The notes under the pieces were generated by a model. It worked only from the letters and a program-made list of their open reading frames with translations, had not been told where the DNA came from and did not search any database. This document shows, one piece after another, positions 15,040 through 22,543 of a stretch of DNA of 41,662 bases (position 1 is the first letter of the stretch; each line of letters opens with the position of its first letter). Made by a program: the position numbers and the translations under genes. Origin of the DNA: Nonomuraea solani (lineage in GTDB: Bacteria > Actinomycetota > Actinomycetes > Streptosporangiales > Streptosporangiaceae); the NCBI RefSeq assembly GCF_900108335.1, contig NZ_FNVT01000032.1, positions 1-41,662 on the forward strand, written 5' to 3'.

Positions 15040-15435
15040 TCATGCGGCGTTGAGGGCCTCGGTGATCTTGCGGGCCATGTCGGTGACGGTGGGGCTGGGT
15101 TGGGTGTGGGCGGCTGCGTCGATGGCGACGATGACGGTGCTGCGGAAGTTGTCCGCCTCTGCCCGGTCCTGCTGCTTGAGCAGGGCCATGGAGGCGGTGA
15201 GGGCAGGCAGGACCTGGTCGGCGAGTTCGGCGACGGTCTTGCCGTACTTGATGCCCTTGGGTGCCTTGGCGAGCACGTGTCCGATCGCGCCGGTGGCGGA
15301 GGTGAGGGCGATGGAGCCGTGGGTGGCGACCTTGTGGGCCGAGCCGGCGGCGCCGGCGGCGCTCATCAGGGAGATGGCGCCCCAGGCGGCGGTGCGGAGG
15401 GTGAGCTGGTCCTGGTCGTTGAGGGTGATCGACAT
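15040..15435 (-). CDS. Small conserved hypothetical protein, copy 1 of a family
   Basis: ATG 15435 follows AAGGAGCACACGATC, a strong ribosome site nine bases away; the frame is open further upstream but only through the conserved promoter-like block. The 131-residue protein starts MSITLNDQDQLTLRTAAWGA, has an Ala/Gly-rich, weakly hydrophobic middle (SLMSAAGAAGSAHKVATHGS), and then helices including KTVAELADQVLPALTASM. It differs from the copy at 25668-26066 at about ten positions, and a third, partial copy lies at 40436-40480. I do not recognise a functional domain; similar proteins occur in Streptosporangiales. No partner gene is shared between copies, which suggests a stand-alone unit. Confidence 0.75.
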   Translation of the reverse strand: MSITLNDQDQLTLRTAAWGAISLMSAAGAAGSAHKVATHGSIALTSATGAIGHVLAKAPKGIKYGKTVAELADQVLPALTASMALLKQQDRAEADNFRSTVIVAIDAAAHTQPSPTVTDMARKITEALNAA

Positions 15436-15490
15436 GATCGTGTGCTCCTTGATTCCATGGAACGGACGCTTCGTCGTTCCGTTCATGGGC

Positions 15491-15550
15491 TCTACGATCG
15501 CCGACCCCTCTGATACCGGGCTGTCGCCGTCCTGACGCGGCCCCTGACAC
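15491..15550 (-). promoter_or_regulatory. Conserved upstream block of small-protein copy 1
   Basis: About 60 bases upstream of the gene at 15040-15435 are repeated with only two or three mismatches upstream of its paralog (26099-26159). The DNA in between, nearer the start codon, is diverged. Read on the minus strand it contains GACAGCCCGGTATCAGAGG and GGTCGGCGATCGTAGA, and a CGTCAGG element. I could not fit it to a housekeeping -35/-10 pair. The conservation argues for a promoter or operator. Confidence 0.5.
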
Positions 15551-15612
15551 GGGCACCGCATGGCCCGCCGTGCGTACCCGCCGCCACATCTGGGAGGACG
15601 AGCCCAGAACGT

Positions 15613-15645
15613 CCTGGCCGCGGCGGGGTGACCGCCGCGGCCAGG
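15613..15645. terminator. Perfect 14-bp GC hairpin, likely terminator
   Basis: CCTGGCCGCGGCGG at 15613-15626 and its exact complement at 15632-15645 flank a GGTGA loop. It begins just past the stop (15652) of the minus-strand nuclease gene and is well placed to terminate that transcript. Confidence 0.75.
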
Positions 15646-15651
15646 CGGGTG

Positions 15652-17985
15652 TCAGAGGTTCAGGCCCAGCAGGAGCGGGTCGTGGTCGGAGGAGCGGAAG
15701 GCGTCGGGCGCGTACAGGTAGGACGGGTTGTATTCGGTGTTGTAGTCCATGAACCGGCCCTCGTCCGCGTTGACGTGCCAGATCGTGGCGCTGGTCACCA
15801 GGTTGCGCGCGCCGCTGTCGGCCAGCATGTGGTCGAGCTCGCCGGACAGGCTGTCGAACACGTAGCTGTAGCGGTCATTCTCCTCGACGTACTTCTTGCT
15901 CAGGCTGGTCAGCCCGGCGGCCTCGAAGGTGTCGATCGGGTCCTCTTCGCTGTAGGCGTTGATGTCGCCGAGGACGATCGCGTTCTTCAGCTTGAGGTCG
16001 CCGATCAGGCTCAGTACGGCCTTGGCCTGCTTGACGCGCTTGGCGTTGTAGCAGCTCTGTCCGTCACCCTGGTCGGCGTCCGCGCCGGTGGCCGGGCCGT
16101 CGGCGTCGGTGCAGCCCTTGGACTTGAAGTGGTTCACCAGCACCGTGAACGTCGCCCCGGTTCCGTTGGCCTTGCCGAACGTCTGCACCAGCGGCGGGCG
16201 GTTGAAGATCGGGTCGGACGACGAGCGCGCCGGGCCGACCGGGGTGACCTTGGCCGGCTGGTAGATCAGCGCGGTCTGGATGAGGTCGGTGCCCGGGTTC
16301 GGGTGGGTGATCGCCTTGTACGTGCCCGCGCCCGCCTTGGCGTTCAGCGCGTTGACCAGGGCGTTGAGCGCCACGTCGTTGTTGCGCTCGACCTCCATCA
16401 GGCCGGCGACGGCGGGGTTCAGCGTGGTGATGTTGGAGACCAGCTTGGCGAGCTGCCGGTCGCGCTCGGCGGCGTTGGTGGCGCCGCGGGAGCCGAGCGT
16501 GGTGAACCAGTTGAGCGTGTTGAGGCTGGCCACCTGTACGTTGCCGCCGACCCGTACCGGCTGGTTGCGGCGCGGGTTCTCGGCGCGGAAGACCACCGGC
16601 TTGGCCGGCTGGAGGCGGTAGAAGTCGAAGCCGTACGTGAGCACGCCGGTCAGGTTCGACACCTCGTCGCCGAGGCGGACGCTGTTCGAGCCCTCGGTGT
16701 GATGCGGCAGCGTGGCCGGGTTCTGTACGGTCGAGCCGTCGTCGAGCAGGATCCTGCGGCGCGCGTCCAGGTCGGTGTCCACGCCCGCGCGGTCGGTCGG
16801 CTGCCACAGCCTGCCGTTCGCGGCGAGCGTGATCTCGCCGAAGCGGGCCAGGTTGTAGGTCTCGGAGACGGCCAGGTCGTCCTCGAACGTGACGGACATG
16901 TTCTCGTAGCGCTCGAAGGTGACGCCCTTGGCGAGCGGCAGGTCCAGCCTGGTCGGCCGGATCGTGCCGGTGCCGCAGACGTTCACCGCGGTGGCCGGCG
17001 AGATCTCGGTCAGACCGTTGTACTCGATCGCCTTGCCGGAGACGCGCACCCGCTCACCGGGCTTGACCTGCGAGGACGAGTACACGAACAGGCCCTCCGA
17101 CGTCGCCGGGTCGGCGTCGGGCGTGGTGGCCTGGAGGTAGAAGCCGCCGAGTCCGCCGGAGCCCTGGAAGGAGCCGGTCACGACGCCCTCGACCCGTACG
17201 TTCTGGCCGGCGACCGGGCTGGCCTCGCCGCTGCCCTGCACCTCGGAGATCTGGTGCGTGGGCGCGGTGTCGCAGGTCTCGGTCGGGCTGGGGGTCGGCG
17301 TGGGCGTCGGGGTCGAGCCGCCGCCGCAGGGCGCGGGGGTGGTGGCGGTGTTGCGCGGTGCCGGGGCCGCCGTCGCGAAGTCGGCGCCGTTGTCGTCGGT
17401 GTCGGCGCAGCCGCCGCTCTTGCGGAGGCCGGCGGTGGCGTTGGTGAGCGCGGGGGCGGCGGTGCCCTCGAAGAAGTTCGCGGTGCCGTACCCGACCAGG
17501 TCGGAAAGCTGGGCGAGCTGGGCGTCGGTGCAGGGGGTGGAGGAGCCGTTGCAGGCCAGGCCCTCGGCCGACTTGACCAGCGCCACCTTGCCCGCGGTGC
17601 CGCTCATGTTGATCGAGCCGGCACTGTCAGGCGTGGGCAGCGCCCCGCTGGGCGTGGAGCCCGCGGCGAGCTGCAACAGGTGGTACTGGCCCGGCGCCAG
17701 CGTGCCGGAGAGCGCGGCCTTGTTGGCGGCGAAGTTCCCGGTGCCGGCGGCGCTGGTGTACTGCACCGACCAGCCGTCTAACGACACCGGGGCGCCGCTG
17801 CGGTTGAACAGCTCGACATAGTCATTGGTAAGGGGGGCACCGGAGTTGCCGCCTCCGCCGTAGACCTGGCTGATGACCACGGTTCCAGGGGTCGCGGCCA
17901 TTGAGGGGGCGGAGAGGGCGGCGATGGAGCCGACGAGGACGCCGGCCGCGGCGAGGATCGCCGCGGCCCGGGGCTTAGCTTGCAT
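15652..17985 (-). CDS. ExeM/NucH-family secreted endonuclease
   Basis: I chose ATG 17985 because it begins a Sec signal peptide (KPRAAAILAAAGVLVGSIAA...SMAATPG). The 777-residue protein has a lamin-tail domain (about residues 35-150, VVISQVYGGGGNSGAPLTND), then a TPTPTPTPSPTE linker. An OB-like domain follows (about 220-330, ISEVQGSGEASPVAGQNVRV), and an endonuclease/exonuclease/phosphatase domain to the end. Metal and catalytic residues are visible: VASLNTLNWF, MEVE (E531/E533), GDINAYSEED (D674) and SSDHDPLLLG (H768). The family degrades extracellular DNA, for example as a phosphate source or for matrix turnover. No good ribosome site precedes the start, which overlaps an inverted repeat, so the mRNA may be leaderless. 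Confidence 0.88.
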   Translation of the reverse strand: MQAKPRAAAILAAAGVLVGSIAALSAPSMAATPGTVVISQVYGGGGNSGAPLTNDYVELFNRSGAPVSLDGWSVQYTSAAGTGNFAANKAALSGTLAPGQYHLLQLAAGSTPSGALPTPDSAGSINMSGTAGKVALVKSAEGLACNGSSTPCTDAQLAQLSDLVGYGTANFFEGTAAPALTNATAGLRKSGGCADTDDNGADFATAAPAPRNTATTPAPCGGGSTPTPTPTPSPTETCDTAPTHQISEVQGSGEASPVAGQNVRVEGVVTGSFQGSGGLGGFYLQATTPDADPATSEGLFVYSSSQVKPGERVRVSGKAIEYNGLTEISPATAVNVCGTGTIRPTRLDLPLAKGVTFERYENMSVTFEDDLAVSETYNLARFGEITLAANGRLWQPTDRAGVDTDLDARRRILLDDGSTVQNPATLPHHTEGSNSVRLGDEVSNLTGVLTYGFDFYRLQPAKPVVFRAENPRRNQPVRVGGNVQVASLNTLNWFTTLGSRGATNAAERDRQLAKLVSNITTLNPAVAGLMEVERNNDVALNALVNALNAKAGAGTYKAITHPNPGTDLIQTALIYQPAKVTPVGPARSSSDPIFNRPPLVQTFGKANGTGATFTVLVNHFKSKGCTDADGPATGADADQGDGQSCYNAKRVKQAKAVLSLIGDLKLKNAIVLGDINAYSEEDPIDTFEAAGLTSLSKKYVEENDRYSYVFDSLSGELDHMLADSGARNLVTSATIWHVNADEGRFMDYNTEYNPSYLYAPDAFRSSDHDPLLLGLNL

Positions 17986-18007
17986 GTCGGGGAGCGTAAA
18001 CCGACAT
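17984..18007. promoter_or_regulatory. ATGTCGG-N10-CCGACAT inverted repeat over the nuclease start
   Basis: A 7-bp perfect inverted repeat with a 10-base spacer (17984-17990 and 18001-18007) spans the start region of the secreted nuclease. A separate 12-bp perfect palindrome, GTGAAATTTCAC, lies at 18042-18053, about 57 bases upstream of the start. Either could be an operator. The 24-base size and position suit a dimeric repressor, but no regulator is identified. It does not resemble the direct-repeat PHO box. Confidence 0.45.
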
Positions 18008-18052
18008 ACGTGGAAAACGCTGTATTGAACGTGGACATGTCGTGAAATTTCA

Positions 18053-19237
18053 CTACGCGGCGATGTGTTCCGGGCGCGCGCCCATGCCGATGAAGCGGCC
18101 CATGAGGTGACGCAGCGGCGGCAGTGCCCGGAACGCGGTGAATATCGGGGGTACGTGCTGCGTCGTGTCGTCGCCCAAGTTCTTGGGATAGAGATCACGC
18201 AGGATCCCGAGCTGGAAGGCCTGGGTCACCCTCGTCGCGCGCTCCCTGCGCGACTGCACCCGTACCAGATCGGCTTCCGCGGGAACGTCGCCGCGAGCGA
18301 GAACGGGCCCCAGCAGGTTGGCGGTGGCCACCGCGTCCTGCACCGCCAGGTTGATGCCGACGCCGCCCGCGGGCGACATGGCGTGGGCGGCGTCACCGAT
18401 GCACAGCAGCCCCGGCCGATGCCACTGGCGCAACCGGTCGACCCGTACGGTCAGGTGGTGCACCGCGTCCCAGTCGTCGAGCTGCCGGACGCGATCGCGC
18501 AGGGCGGGCGCCAGGCTCGCCACCCGTTCCTGGAGCGCAGGCAGCCCGGCCGCCTTGAGCTCGGCGAAGGCGTCCGCCGGGATCGCGTAGGCGAGCTGCC
18601 AGTAATCACCGCGGTCAATGGAGATCAACGCCCCCTTGCCGCCCTGGAAGAAGGGCACCCGATCCTCTGCCCGGCGGGGCAGGCGGAACCACAGCACGTC
18701 CATGGGCGGCGAGTCGCTCGCGGGCGCCAGGCCCGCCCGCGCCCGTACGGTGGAGTGGCGGCCGTCCGCGCCGATCACCAGATCCGCCCGCACCTCCACG
18801 CCACCGTCGGTGATGACACCGGCCACCCGTCCTCCCTCGGTGATCAACTCTGTCGCCTCGGTACGACGCAGGAGGCGGAAGGAGGGGTAGGCCGCGGCCT
18901 TGCCGGCCAGGAAGTCCAGTACGTCCCACTGCGGCATGAACGCGATGTACGGGCAGCGCACCTTCAACCGGCTGAAATCGGCGAAGGTGACGTCCTTGCC
19001 GCCCATGTTGACCGTGACCTCGGGCATCTTGGTGTGCGGAAGGCGGAGAAACTCCTCGATCCACCCCAGCTCGGCGATCAGCTCTAAGGTCGAGGGGTGG
19101 ACGGTGTCGCCACGGAAGTCCCTGAGGAAGTCCGCGTGCTTCTCCAGCACGACCACCTCGACGCCCTGGCGCGCCAGCAGCAGCCCGGCCATCATCCCCG
19201 CCGGGCCTCCGCCGACGACGCAGCACTGTGTACGCAT
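18053..19237 (-). CDS. FAD-dependent monooxygenase/oxidoreductase
   Basis: This 394-residue protein has the flavoprotein monooxygenase (PheA/UbiH/PHBH-like) fold. The N-terminal Rossmann motif is CCVVGGGPAGMMAGLLLARQ (residues 5-24), ending in a glutamate (VVVLEKHAD) for the FAD ribose. The second FAD motif is LVIGADGRHSTVR and the third LCIGDAAHAMSPAGGVGINL. Such enzymes hydroxylate aromatic substrates with NAD(P)H and O2, and some inactivate antibiotics. The ATG lies one base after the stop of the TetR gene, so the two are co-transcribed, and the monooxygenase is the probable target of that regulator. The substrate is unknown. Confidence 0.85.
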   Translation of the reverse strand: MRTQCCVVGGGPAGMMAGLLLARQGVEVVVLEKHADFLRDFRGDTVHPSTLELIAELGWIEEFLRLPHTKMPEVTVNMGGKDVTFADFSRLKVRCPYIAFMPQWDVLDFLAGKAAAYPSFRLLRRTEATELITEGGRVAGVITDGGVEVRADLVIGADGRHSTVRARAGLAPASDSPPMDVLWFRLPRRAEDRVPFFQGGKGALISIDRGDYWQLAYAIPADAFAELKAAGLPALQERVASLAPALRDRVRQLDDWDAVHHLTVRVDRLRQWHRPGLLCIGDAAHAMSPAGGVGINLAVQDAVATANLLGPVLARGDVPAEADLVRVQSRRERATRVTQAFQLGILRDLYPKNLGDDTTQHVPPIFTAFRALPPLRHLMGRFIGMGARPEHIAA

Positions 19238-19238
19238 C

Positions 19239-19793
19239 TCATCCTTCTTCCGGAAACAGCAGCCCGACCAGGGCCGCGATGTCGATCGGGGATCCCATCC
19301 GCCGGTTGACGGCCACGGTGGCGAACAGCGTCTTGGCCGCCGTACCGGTGTCGTGCGCGCGAAGCTCTCCCGCCGCGACCCGCTCGGCCAGAAAGTCGCC
19401 GATCAACCGCTGGCCTTCGTTCACCAGCTTCGCCAGCGGCGCGCGTGCCTGGGCGGCGCTGAAGAACACCGCCATCAGGTCGGCATGGCTCACCAGCAGC
19501 CGATCGAACGCCTCCAGCAGCTCGGTCAGCACCTCTTTGGCCGGGCGGGGGTCGTGACGCGCCGTCAGTAGCTCCCGCAGCCGGGGCAGGAAGCCCCGCT
19601 CCGACAGCAACGTCTCGACCATCGCTTCCTTGCTGTCGAAGTACCGGTACAGCAGACCGGGAGTCACCCCGGCCGCCTGCGCCAGGTCCTTGACCGTCGC
19701 GCCGTCCACGCCTTTGTCGGCGAACACCTTCAGGGCCGCGTCCAGCAACTGCTCCCGGCGCCATGCCGCCTGCTCGCTCCGTGTCCTGGTCAT
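19239..19793 (-). CDS. TetR-family transcriptional regulator
   Basis: The helix-turn-helix (AALKVFADKGVDGATVKDLA, then GVTPGLLYRYFDSKEAMVE) is classic TetR. The C-terminal ligand domain is helical and ends in ALVGLLFPEEG. Three starts are possible: ATG 19820, 19805 and 19793. I prefer 19793 (184 residues, MTRTRSEQAAWRREQLLDAA) because the 24-bp palindrome at 19803-19826 then lies just upstream rather than inside the coding sequence. The start has little ribosome-site support, so the mRNA may be leaderless. It is followed directly by the FAD monooxygenase and probably represses both genes until an aromatic or drug-like ligand binds. Confidence 0.85.
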   Translation of the reverse strand: MTRTRSEQAAWRREQLLDAALKVFADKGVDGATVKDLAQAAGVTPGLLYRYFDSKEAMVETLLSERGFLPRLRELLTARHDPRPAKEVLTELLEAFDRLLVSHADLMAVFFSAAQARAPLAKLVNEGQRLIGDFLAERVAAGELRAHDTGTAAKTLFATVAVNRRMGSPIDIAALVGLLFPEEG

Positions 19794-19802
19794 CGCCTCA
19801 TC

Positions 19803-19826
19803 CATTGAGTAAACGTTCATTCAATG
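19803..19826. promoter_or_regulatory. TetR-type palindromic operator
   Basis: This is a 24-bp imperfect palindrome centred on AACGTT, with outer arms CATTGA...TCAATG; 20 of 24 positions are symmetric. The size and symmetry suit a TetR dimer. It is AT-richer than its surroundings and lies at the 5' end of the TetR/monooxygenase operon, so autoregulation is the likely reading. Confidence 0.75.
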
Positions 19827-19859
19827 TAGCAGGCGATCCGAACCACCGTGCGGGCGGGC

Positions 19860-20264
19860 TCAGCGGTCTCGCGGCTCCGTGGCCGGGCGGCCGAGTAGTT
19901 TGTCGAGGTCGCGGCGTTCGCGTTTGGTGGGACGGCCCGCGCCTCGAGTCCGGACGGCCACCGTCACGACTTCCTCGCGGGGAGGCGGCGGCGGGCTCTT
20001 GTCGACGTAGCACTCGGCGGCCACGGCGGCGCCGACCCGTTTGGTGATGAGCCGGGAGACGACCACGATGCGTTCGCGGCCCTCGTGGCGCAGCCGGATC
20101 TCGTCGCCGGCCTTGACGACGTGCGCGGGCTTGACTCGTACCCCGTTGACGCGGACGTGGCCGCCCCGGCAGGCGTCGGAGGCGATCGAGCGAGTTCTGG
20201 TCAGCCGTACCGACCAGATCCAGCTGTCCACCCGCGCACTCGTCTGCTCACCCGCCACCCCCAC
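19860..20264 (-). CDS. S4-domain RNA-binding protein (Hsp15-like)
   Basis: This 134-residue basic protein has an S4 RNA-binding domain at about residues 11-75: RVDSWIWSVRLTRTRSIASD, then GGHVRVNGVRVKPAHVVKAG and IRLRHEGRERIVVV. Hsp15 proteins bind stalled 50S subunits carrying nascent peptide-tRNA. The C-terminal tail, with GAGRPTKRERRDLDKLLGR, matches actinobacterial members of this family. It lies 17 bases downstream of the DUF899 gene on the same strand but has a different theme, so co-transcription is possible without a shared function. Confidence 0.8.
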   Translation of the reverse strand: MGVAGEQTSARVDSWIWSVRLTRTRSIASDACRGGHVRVNGVRVKPAHVVKAGDEIRLRHEGRERIVVVSRLITKRVGAAVAAECYVDKSPPPPPREEVVTVAVRTRGAGRPTKRERRDLDKLLGRPATEPRDR

Positions 20265-20280
20265 ACCTTACTGAAATCCC

Positions 20281-20958
20281 CTAGCCGTAATGGGCGGCGA
20301 TGTCCTCGGAGCTGGACCACCGGCTGTAGGTGGGTGACTGGGGCCAGCCGTCGGGGGAGTCCTGCCACTCCTCCTGCCGCCCGTACGGCAGCAGGTCGAT
20401 CAGGGCGAAGGTGTGGCTGAGCTGCTCGGTGCCCCGGCCGTTGGTGTGCCAGGTGCGGTACACGGTGTCGCCGTCGCGCAGGAACACGTTGACGGCGAAG
20501 CCTTCGCCGGGCGGTGCGCCGACGTCGGTGCCGAAGGGGCTGTTGGCGGTGGAGTACCAGGTCATCTTGTTGCCGACCCGCTGCTTGTAGGCGAGTGCCT
20601 CGTCGATGGGGCCCTGGATGACGATGACGAACCGGGCGTCGTAGTTGTCCAGGAACTCCAGCCGGGTGAATTGCGAGGTGTACCCCGTGCAGCCCGGGCA
20701 CTGCCACTCCTTGCCCGGGAACCACATGTGGTTGTAGACGATCAGTTGGCTCATGCCGTTGAAGATGTCCACCAGCCGGACCGGTCCTTCTTCGCCTTCG
20801 AGGGTGTAGTCCGGCATTTCCACCATGGGCAGGCGGCGGCGCTGGGCGGCGATGGCGTCCAGTTCGCGGGTCGCGGCCTTCTCCCGGGTACGCAGTTCGT
20901 CGAGTTGACGCTGCCAGGTGTCGGCGTCGACCACGGGCGGTAGCGCGTTCTTGGTCAT
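20281..20958 (-). CDS. DUF899 family thioredoxin-like protein
   Basis: The 225-residue protein matches DUF899, a thioredoxin-fold family of unknown function. Characteristic segments are RLPMVEMPDYTLEGEEGPVR, IVYNHMWFPGKEWQCPGCTG (with a CPGC pair), RFVIVIQGPIDEALAY and GFAVNVFLRDGDTVYRTWHT. No signal peptide is present. The family is often annotated as dithiol-disulfide isomerase; the CPGC motif makes redox activity plausible but unproven. Confidence 0.82.
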   Translation of the reverse strand: MTKNALPPVVDADTWQRQLDELRTREKAATRELDAIAAQRRRLPMVEMPDYTLEGEEGPVRLVDIFNGMSQLIVYNHMWFPGKEWQCPGCTGYTSQFTRLEFLDNYDARFVIVIQGPIDEALAYKQRVGNKMTWYSTANSPFGTDVGAPPGEGFAVNVFLRDGDTVYRTWHTNGRGTEQLSHTFALIDLLPYGRQEEWQDSPDGWPQSPTYSRWSSSEDIAAHYG

Positions 20959-21022
20959 GGTTCCTCCCTGATTTTCGCGTGTTCAGGGGTAGACCTGCCC
21001 CGGTCGCCGAATTCATCGCCGG

Positions 21023-22474
21023 TCAGCAGTTTTTGTCGTGGGAGGGCAGGTTTCCGGTGGTCAGGAAGGTGGTGACGGTCTGGTCGCCGCAGGCGTTGCC
21101 GTTGGCGAGGTAGACGCCGTGGCCGCCGGAGTCGACGCTGACCATCCGGGCCCGCTGCCCGAACGCCTGGCGCATCTTCAGCGCTCCGCTGTACGGCGTG
21201 GACGGGTCGCGCAGGTTCTGGATGAGCAGCACGTTGGCGGGGCCACGTGAGGTGACGCGGACGGGCGGCTCGGCGGGCTTGTACGGCCAGAACTGGCACG
21301 GCCCCACATTGACCGGCATGCCCCCGGTCAGCGGGTGGGCGGCCCGGTCACGGGTCACCTGGCGCTGGTAGCTGGTGACCGTGTCGCGCCATTCGACGTC
21401 GTTGCACATGGTCGCGCCGGCGTGGGCGGCGGTGTTCTGCATGACGGCCACCGGGGGTGTGTTCGGCGGGGGCAGCTCGCCGGAGGTTCGGGCGGCTCGC
21501 ATGAGGGTGGCCAGCATGGGGAAGTTCGCGTCCGAGTAGAGGGCGTTGAGCATGGTCTCCCGCAGCAGGTTGCCGTCCAGGTCCGTGGTGCCGGGCCAGG
21601 GGAGCGGCTTGCGGTCCAGCGTGGCCGCCAGGTCGAGGAAGGTACGGCGGACCGCGGCCGCGTTGGTGCCCAGGCCGTATTCGCCGTCGCGGGCCGCGGC
21701 CCAGGTGGCGAAGTCGGGGAAGCGGTCCTCCACGCCGACGGCGTAGTTGGCCAGCCACTGCCGGGCCACGCGACGCGGGTCGGGATCGTCGTTGCTGTCC
21801 AGGACGACCCGGTCGGTACGCCCCGGGAACATGGTGGCGTAGACGGCGCCCGCGTAGGTGCCGTACGAGACACCCCAGTAGGAGAGCTTCCGCTCGCCCA
21901 GTGCCTGGCGGATCCGGTCGATGTCTCTGGCCTCGTTACGGGTGCTGATGTGCCGGATGAGCGGCCCGCCGTTGCGGGCGCACGCCTCGGCGATCCGGCG
22001 CGACCAGGCGACGTTCTCGGCGATGCCGCCGTCGGCGTCGGGGTACGGCTTCAGCCTGGTGAACGCCAGATCGCGGGTCTCCAGGTCGCACGAGACCGGC
22101 GAGCTCTGGCCCACGCCGCGCGGGTCGAACCCGACGATGTCGTAGCGGTCGAGCACGTCCTGGGGCAGCTTCTTGATCTGTACGCTGGGCCGGTTCAGGC
22201 CAGGGCTGCCCGGTCCGCCGGGGATGATCAACAGGACGCCCCGGCGCGACGCGGGCTTGGCGGTCTTGATCCGTGACACCGCCAGCGAGATCGTCGGCCC
22301 ACCGGGCGCCCGGTAGTCCAGGGGCACTTGAAGGGTGGTGCACTCCTGTCGCGGGTCCACCCCCGGCCCTGCGGGACAGGTGCCCCATGCCGTCGCCTGC
22401 GCCGGGGCCGCGAGGGTTGTGGCAAGGACGGTGGTGGCTGCTCCGACGGCGTACAGTCTGGCAAGGTTTCGCAT
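21023..22474 (-). CDS. Secreted S33-family peptidase/alpha-beta hydrolase
   Basis: A Sec signal peptide (RLYAVGAATTVLATTLAAPA, cleaved near QATA) starts this 483-residue protein. It resembles the Streptomyces tripeptidyl aminopeptidase/SlpD-E group. The oxyanion loop is LLIIPGGPGSPGLN, the nucleophile elbow GVSYGTYAG, the acid NLRDPSTPYSGA and the histidine SGGHGVYL. The C-terminal TAP-like domain contains paired cysteines (CNDVEW, GPCQFW, ACGDQ, DKNC) suited to an extracellular enzyme. It removes short N-terminal peptides from secreted or environmental proteins. It appears monocistronic. Confidence 0.86.
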   Translation of the reverse strand: MRNLARLYAVGAATTVLATTLAAPAQATAWGTCPAGPGVDPRQECTTLQVPLDYRAPGGPTISLAVSRIKTAKPASRRGVLLIIPGGPGSPGLNRPSVQIKKLPQDVLDRYDIVGFDPRGVGQSSPVSCDLETRDLAFTRLKPYPDADGGIAENVAWSRRIAEACARNGGPLIRHISTRNEARDIDRIRQALGERKLSYWGVSYGTYAGAVYATMFPGRTDRVVLDSNDDPDPRRVARQWLANYAVGVEDRFPDFATWAAARDGEYGLGTNAAAVRRTFLDLAATLDRKPLPWPGTTDLDGNLLRETMLNALYSDANFPMLATLMRAARTSGELPPPNTPPVAVMQNTAAHAGATMCNDVEWRDTVTSYQRQVTRDRAAHPLTGGMPVNVGPCQFWPYKPAEPPVRVTSRGPANVLLIQNLRDPSTPYSGALKMRQAFGQRARMVSVDSGGHGVYLANGNACGDQTVTTFLTTGNLPSHDKNC

Positions 22475-22543
22475 GAGAAGTCCTCCTCGGTGAGCGGTGT
22501 CACCGACTCTGCCGAACCGCGAATCCCGCAGCCAGAGACCGTG

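Noticed and set aside
15628..17781. 717-residue plus-strand frame opposite the nuclease
   Set aside because: It is antisense to a complete ExeM-like protein and has a composition typical of an antisense GC frame.
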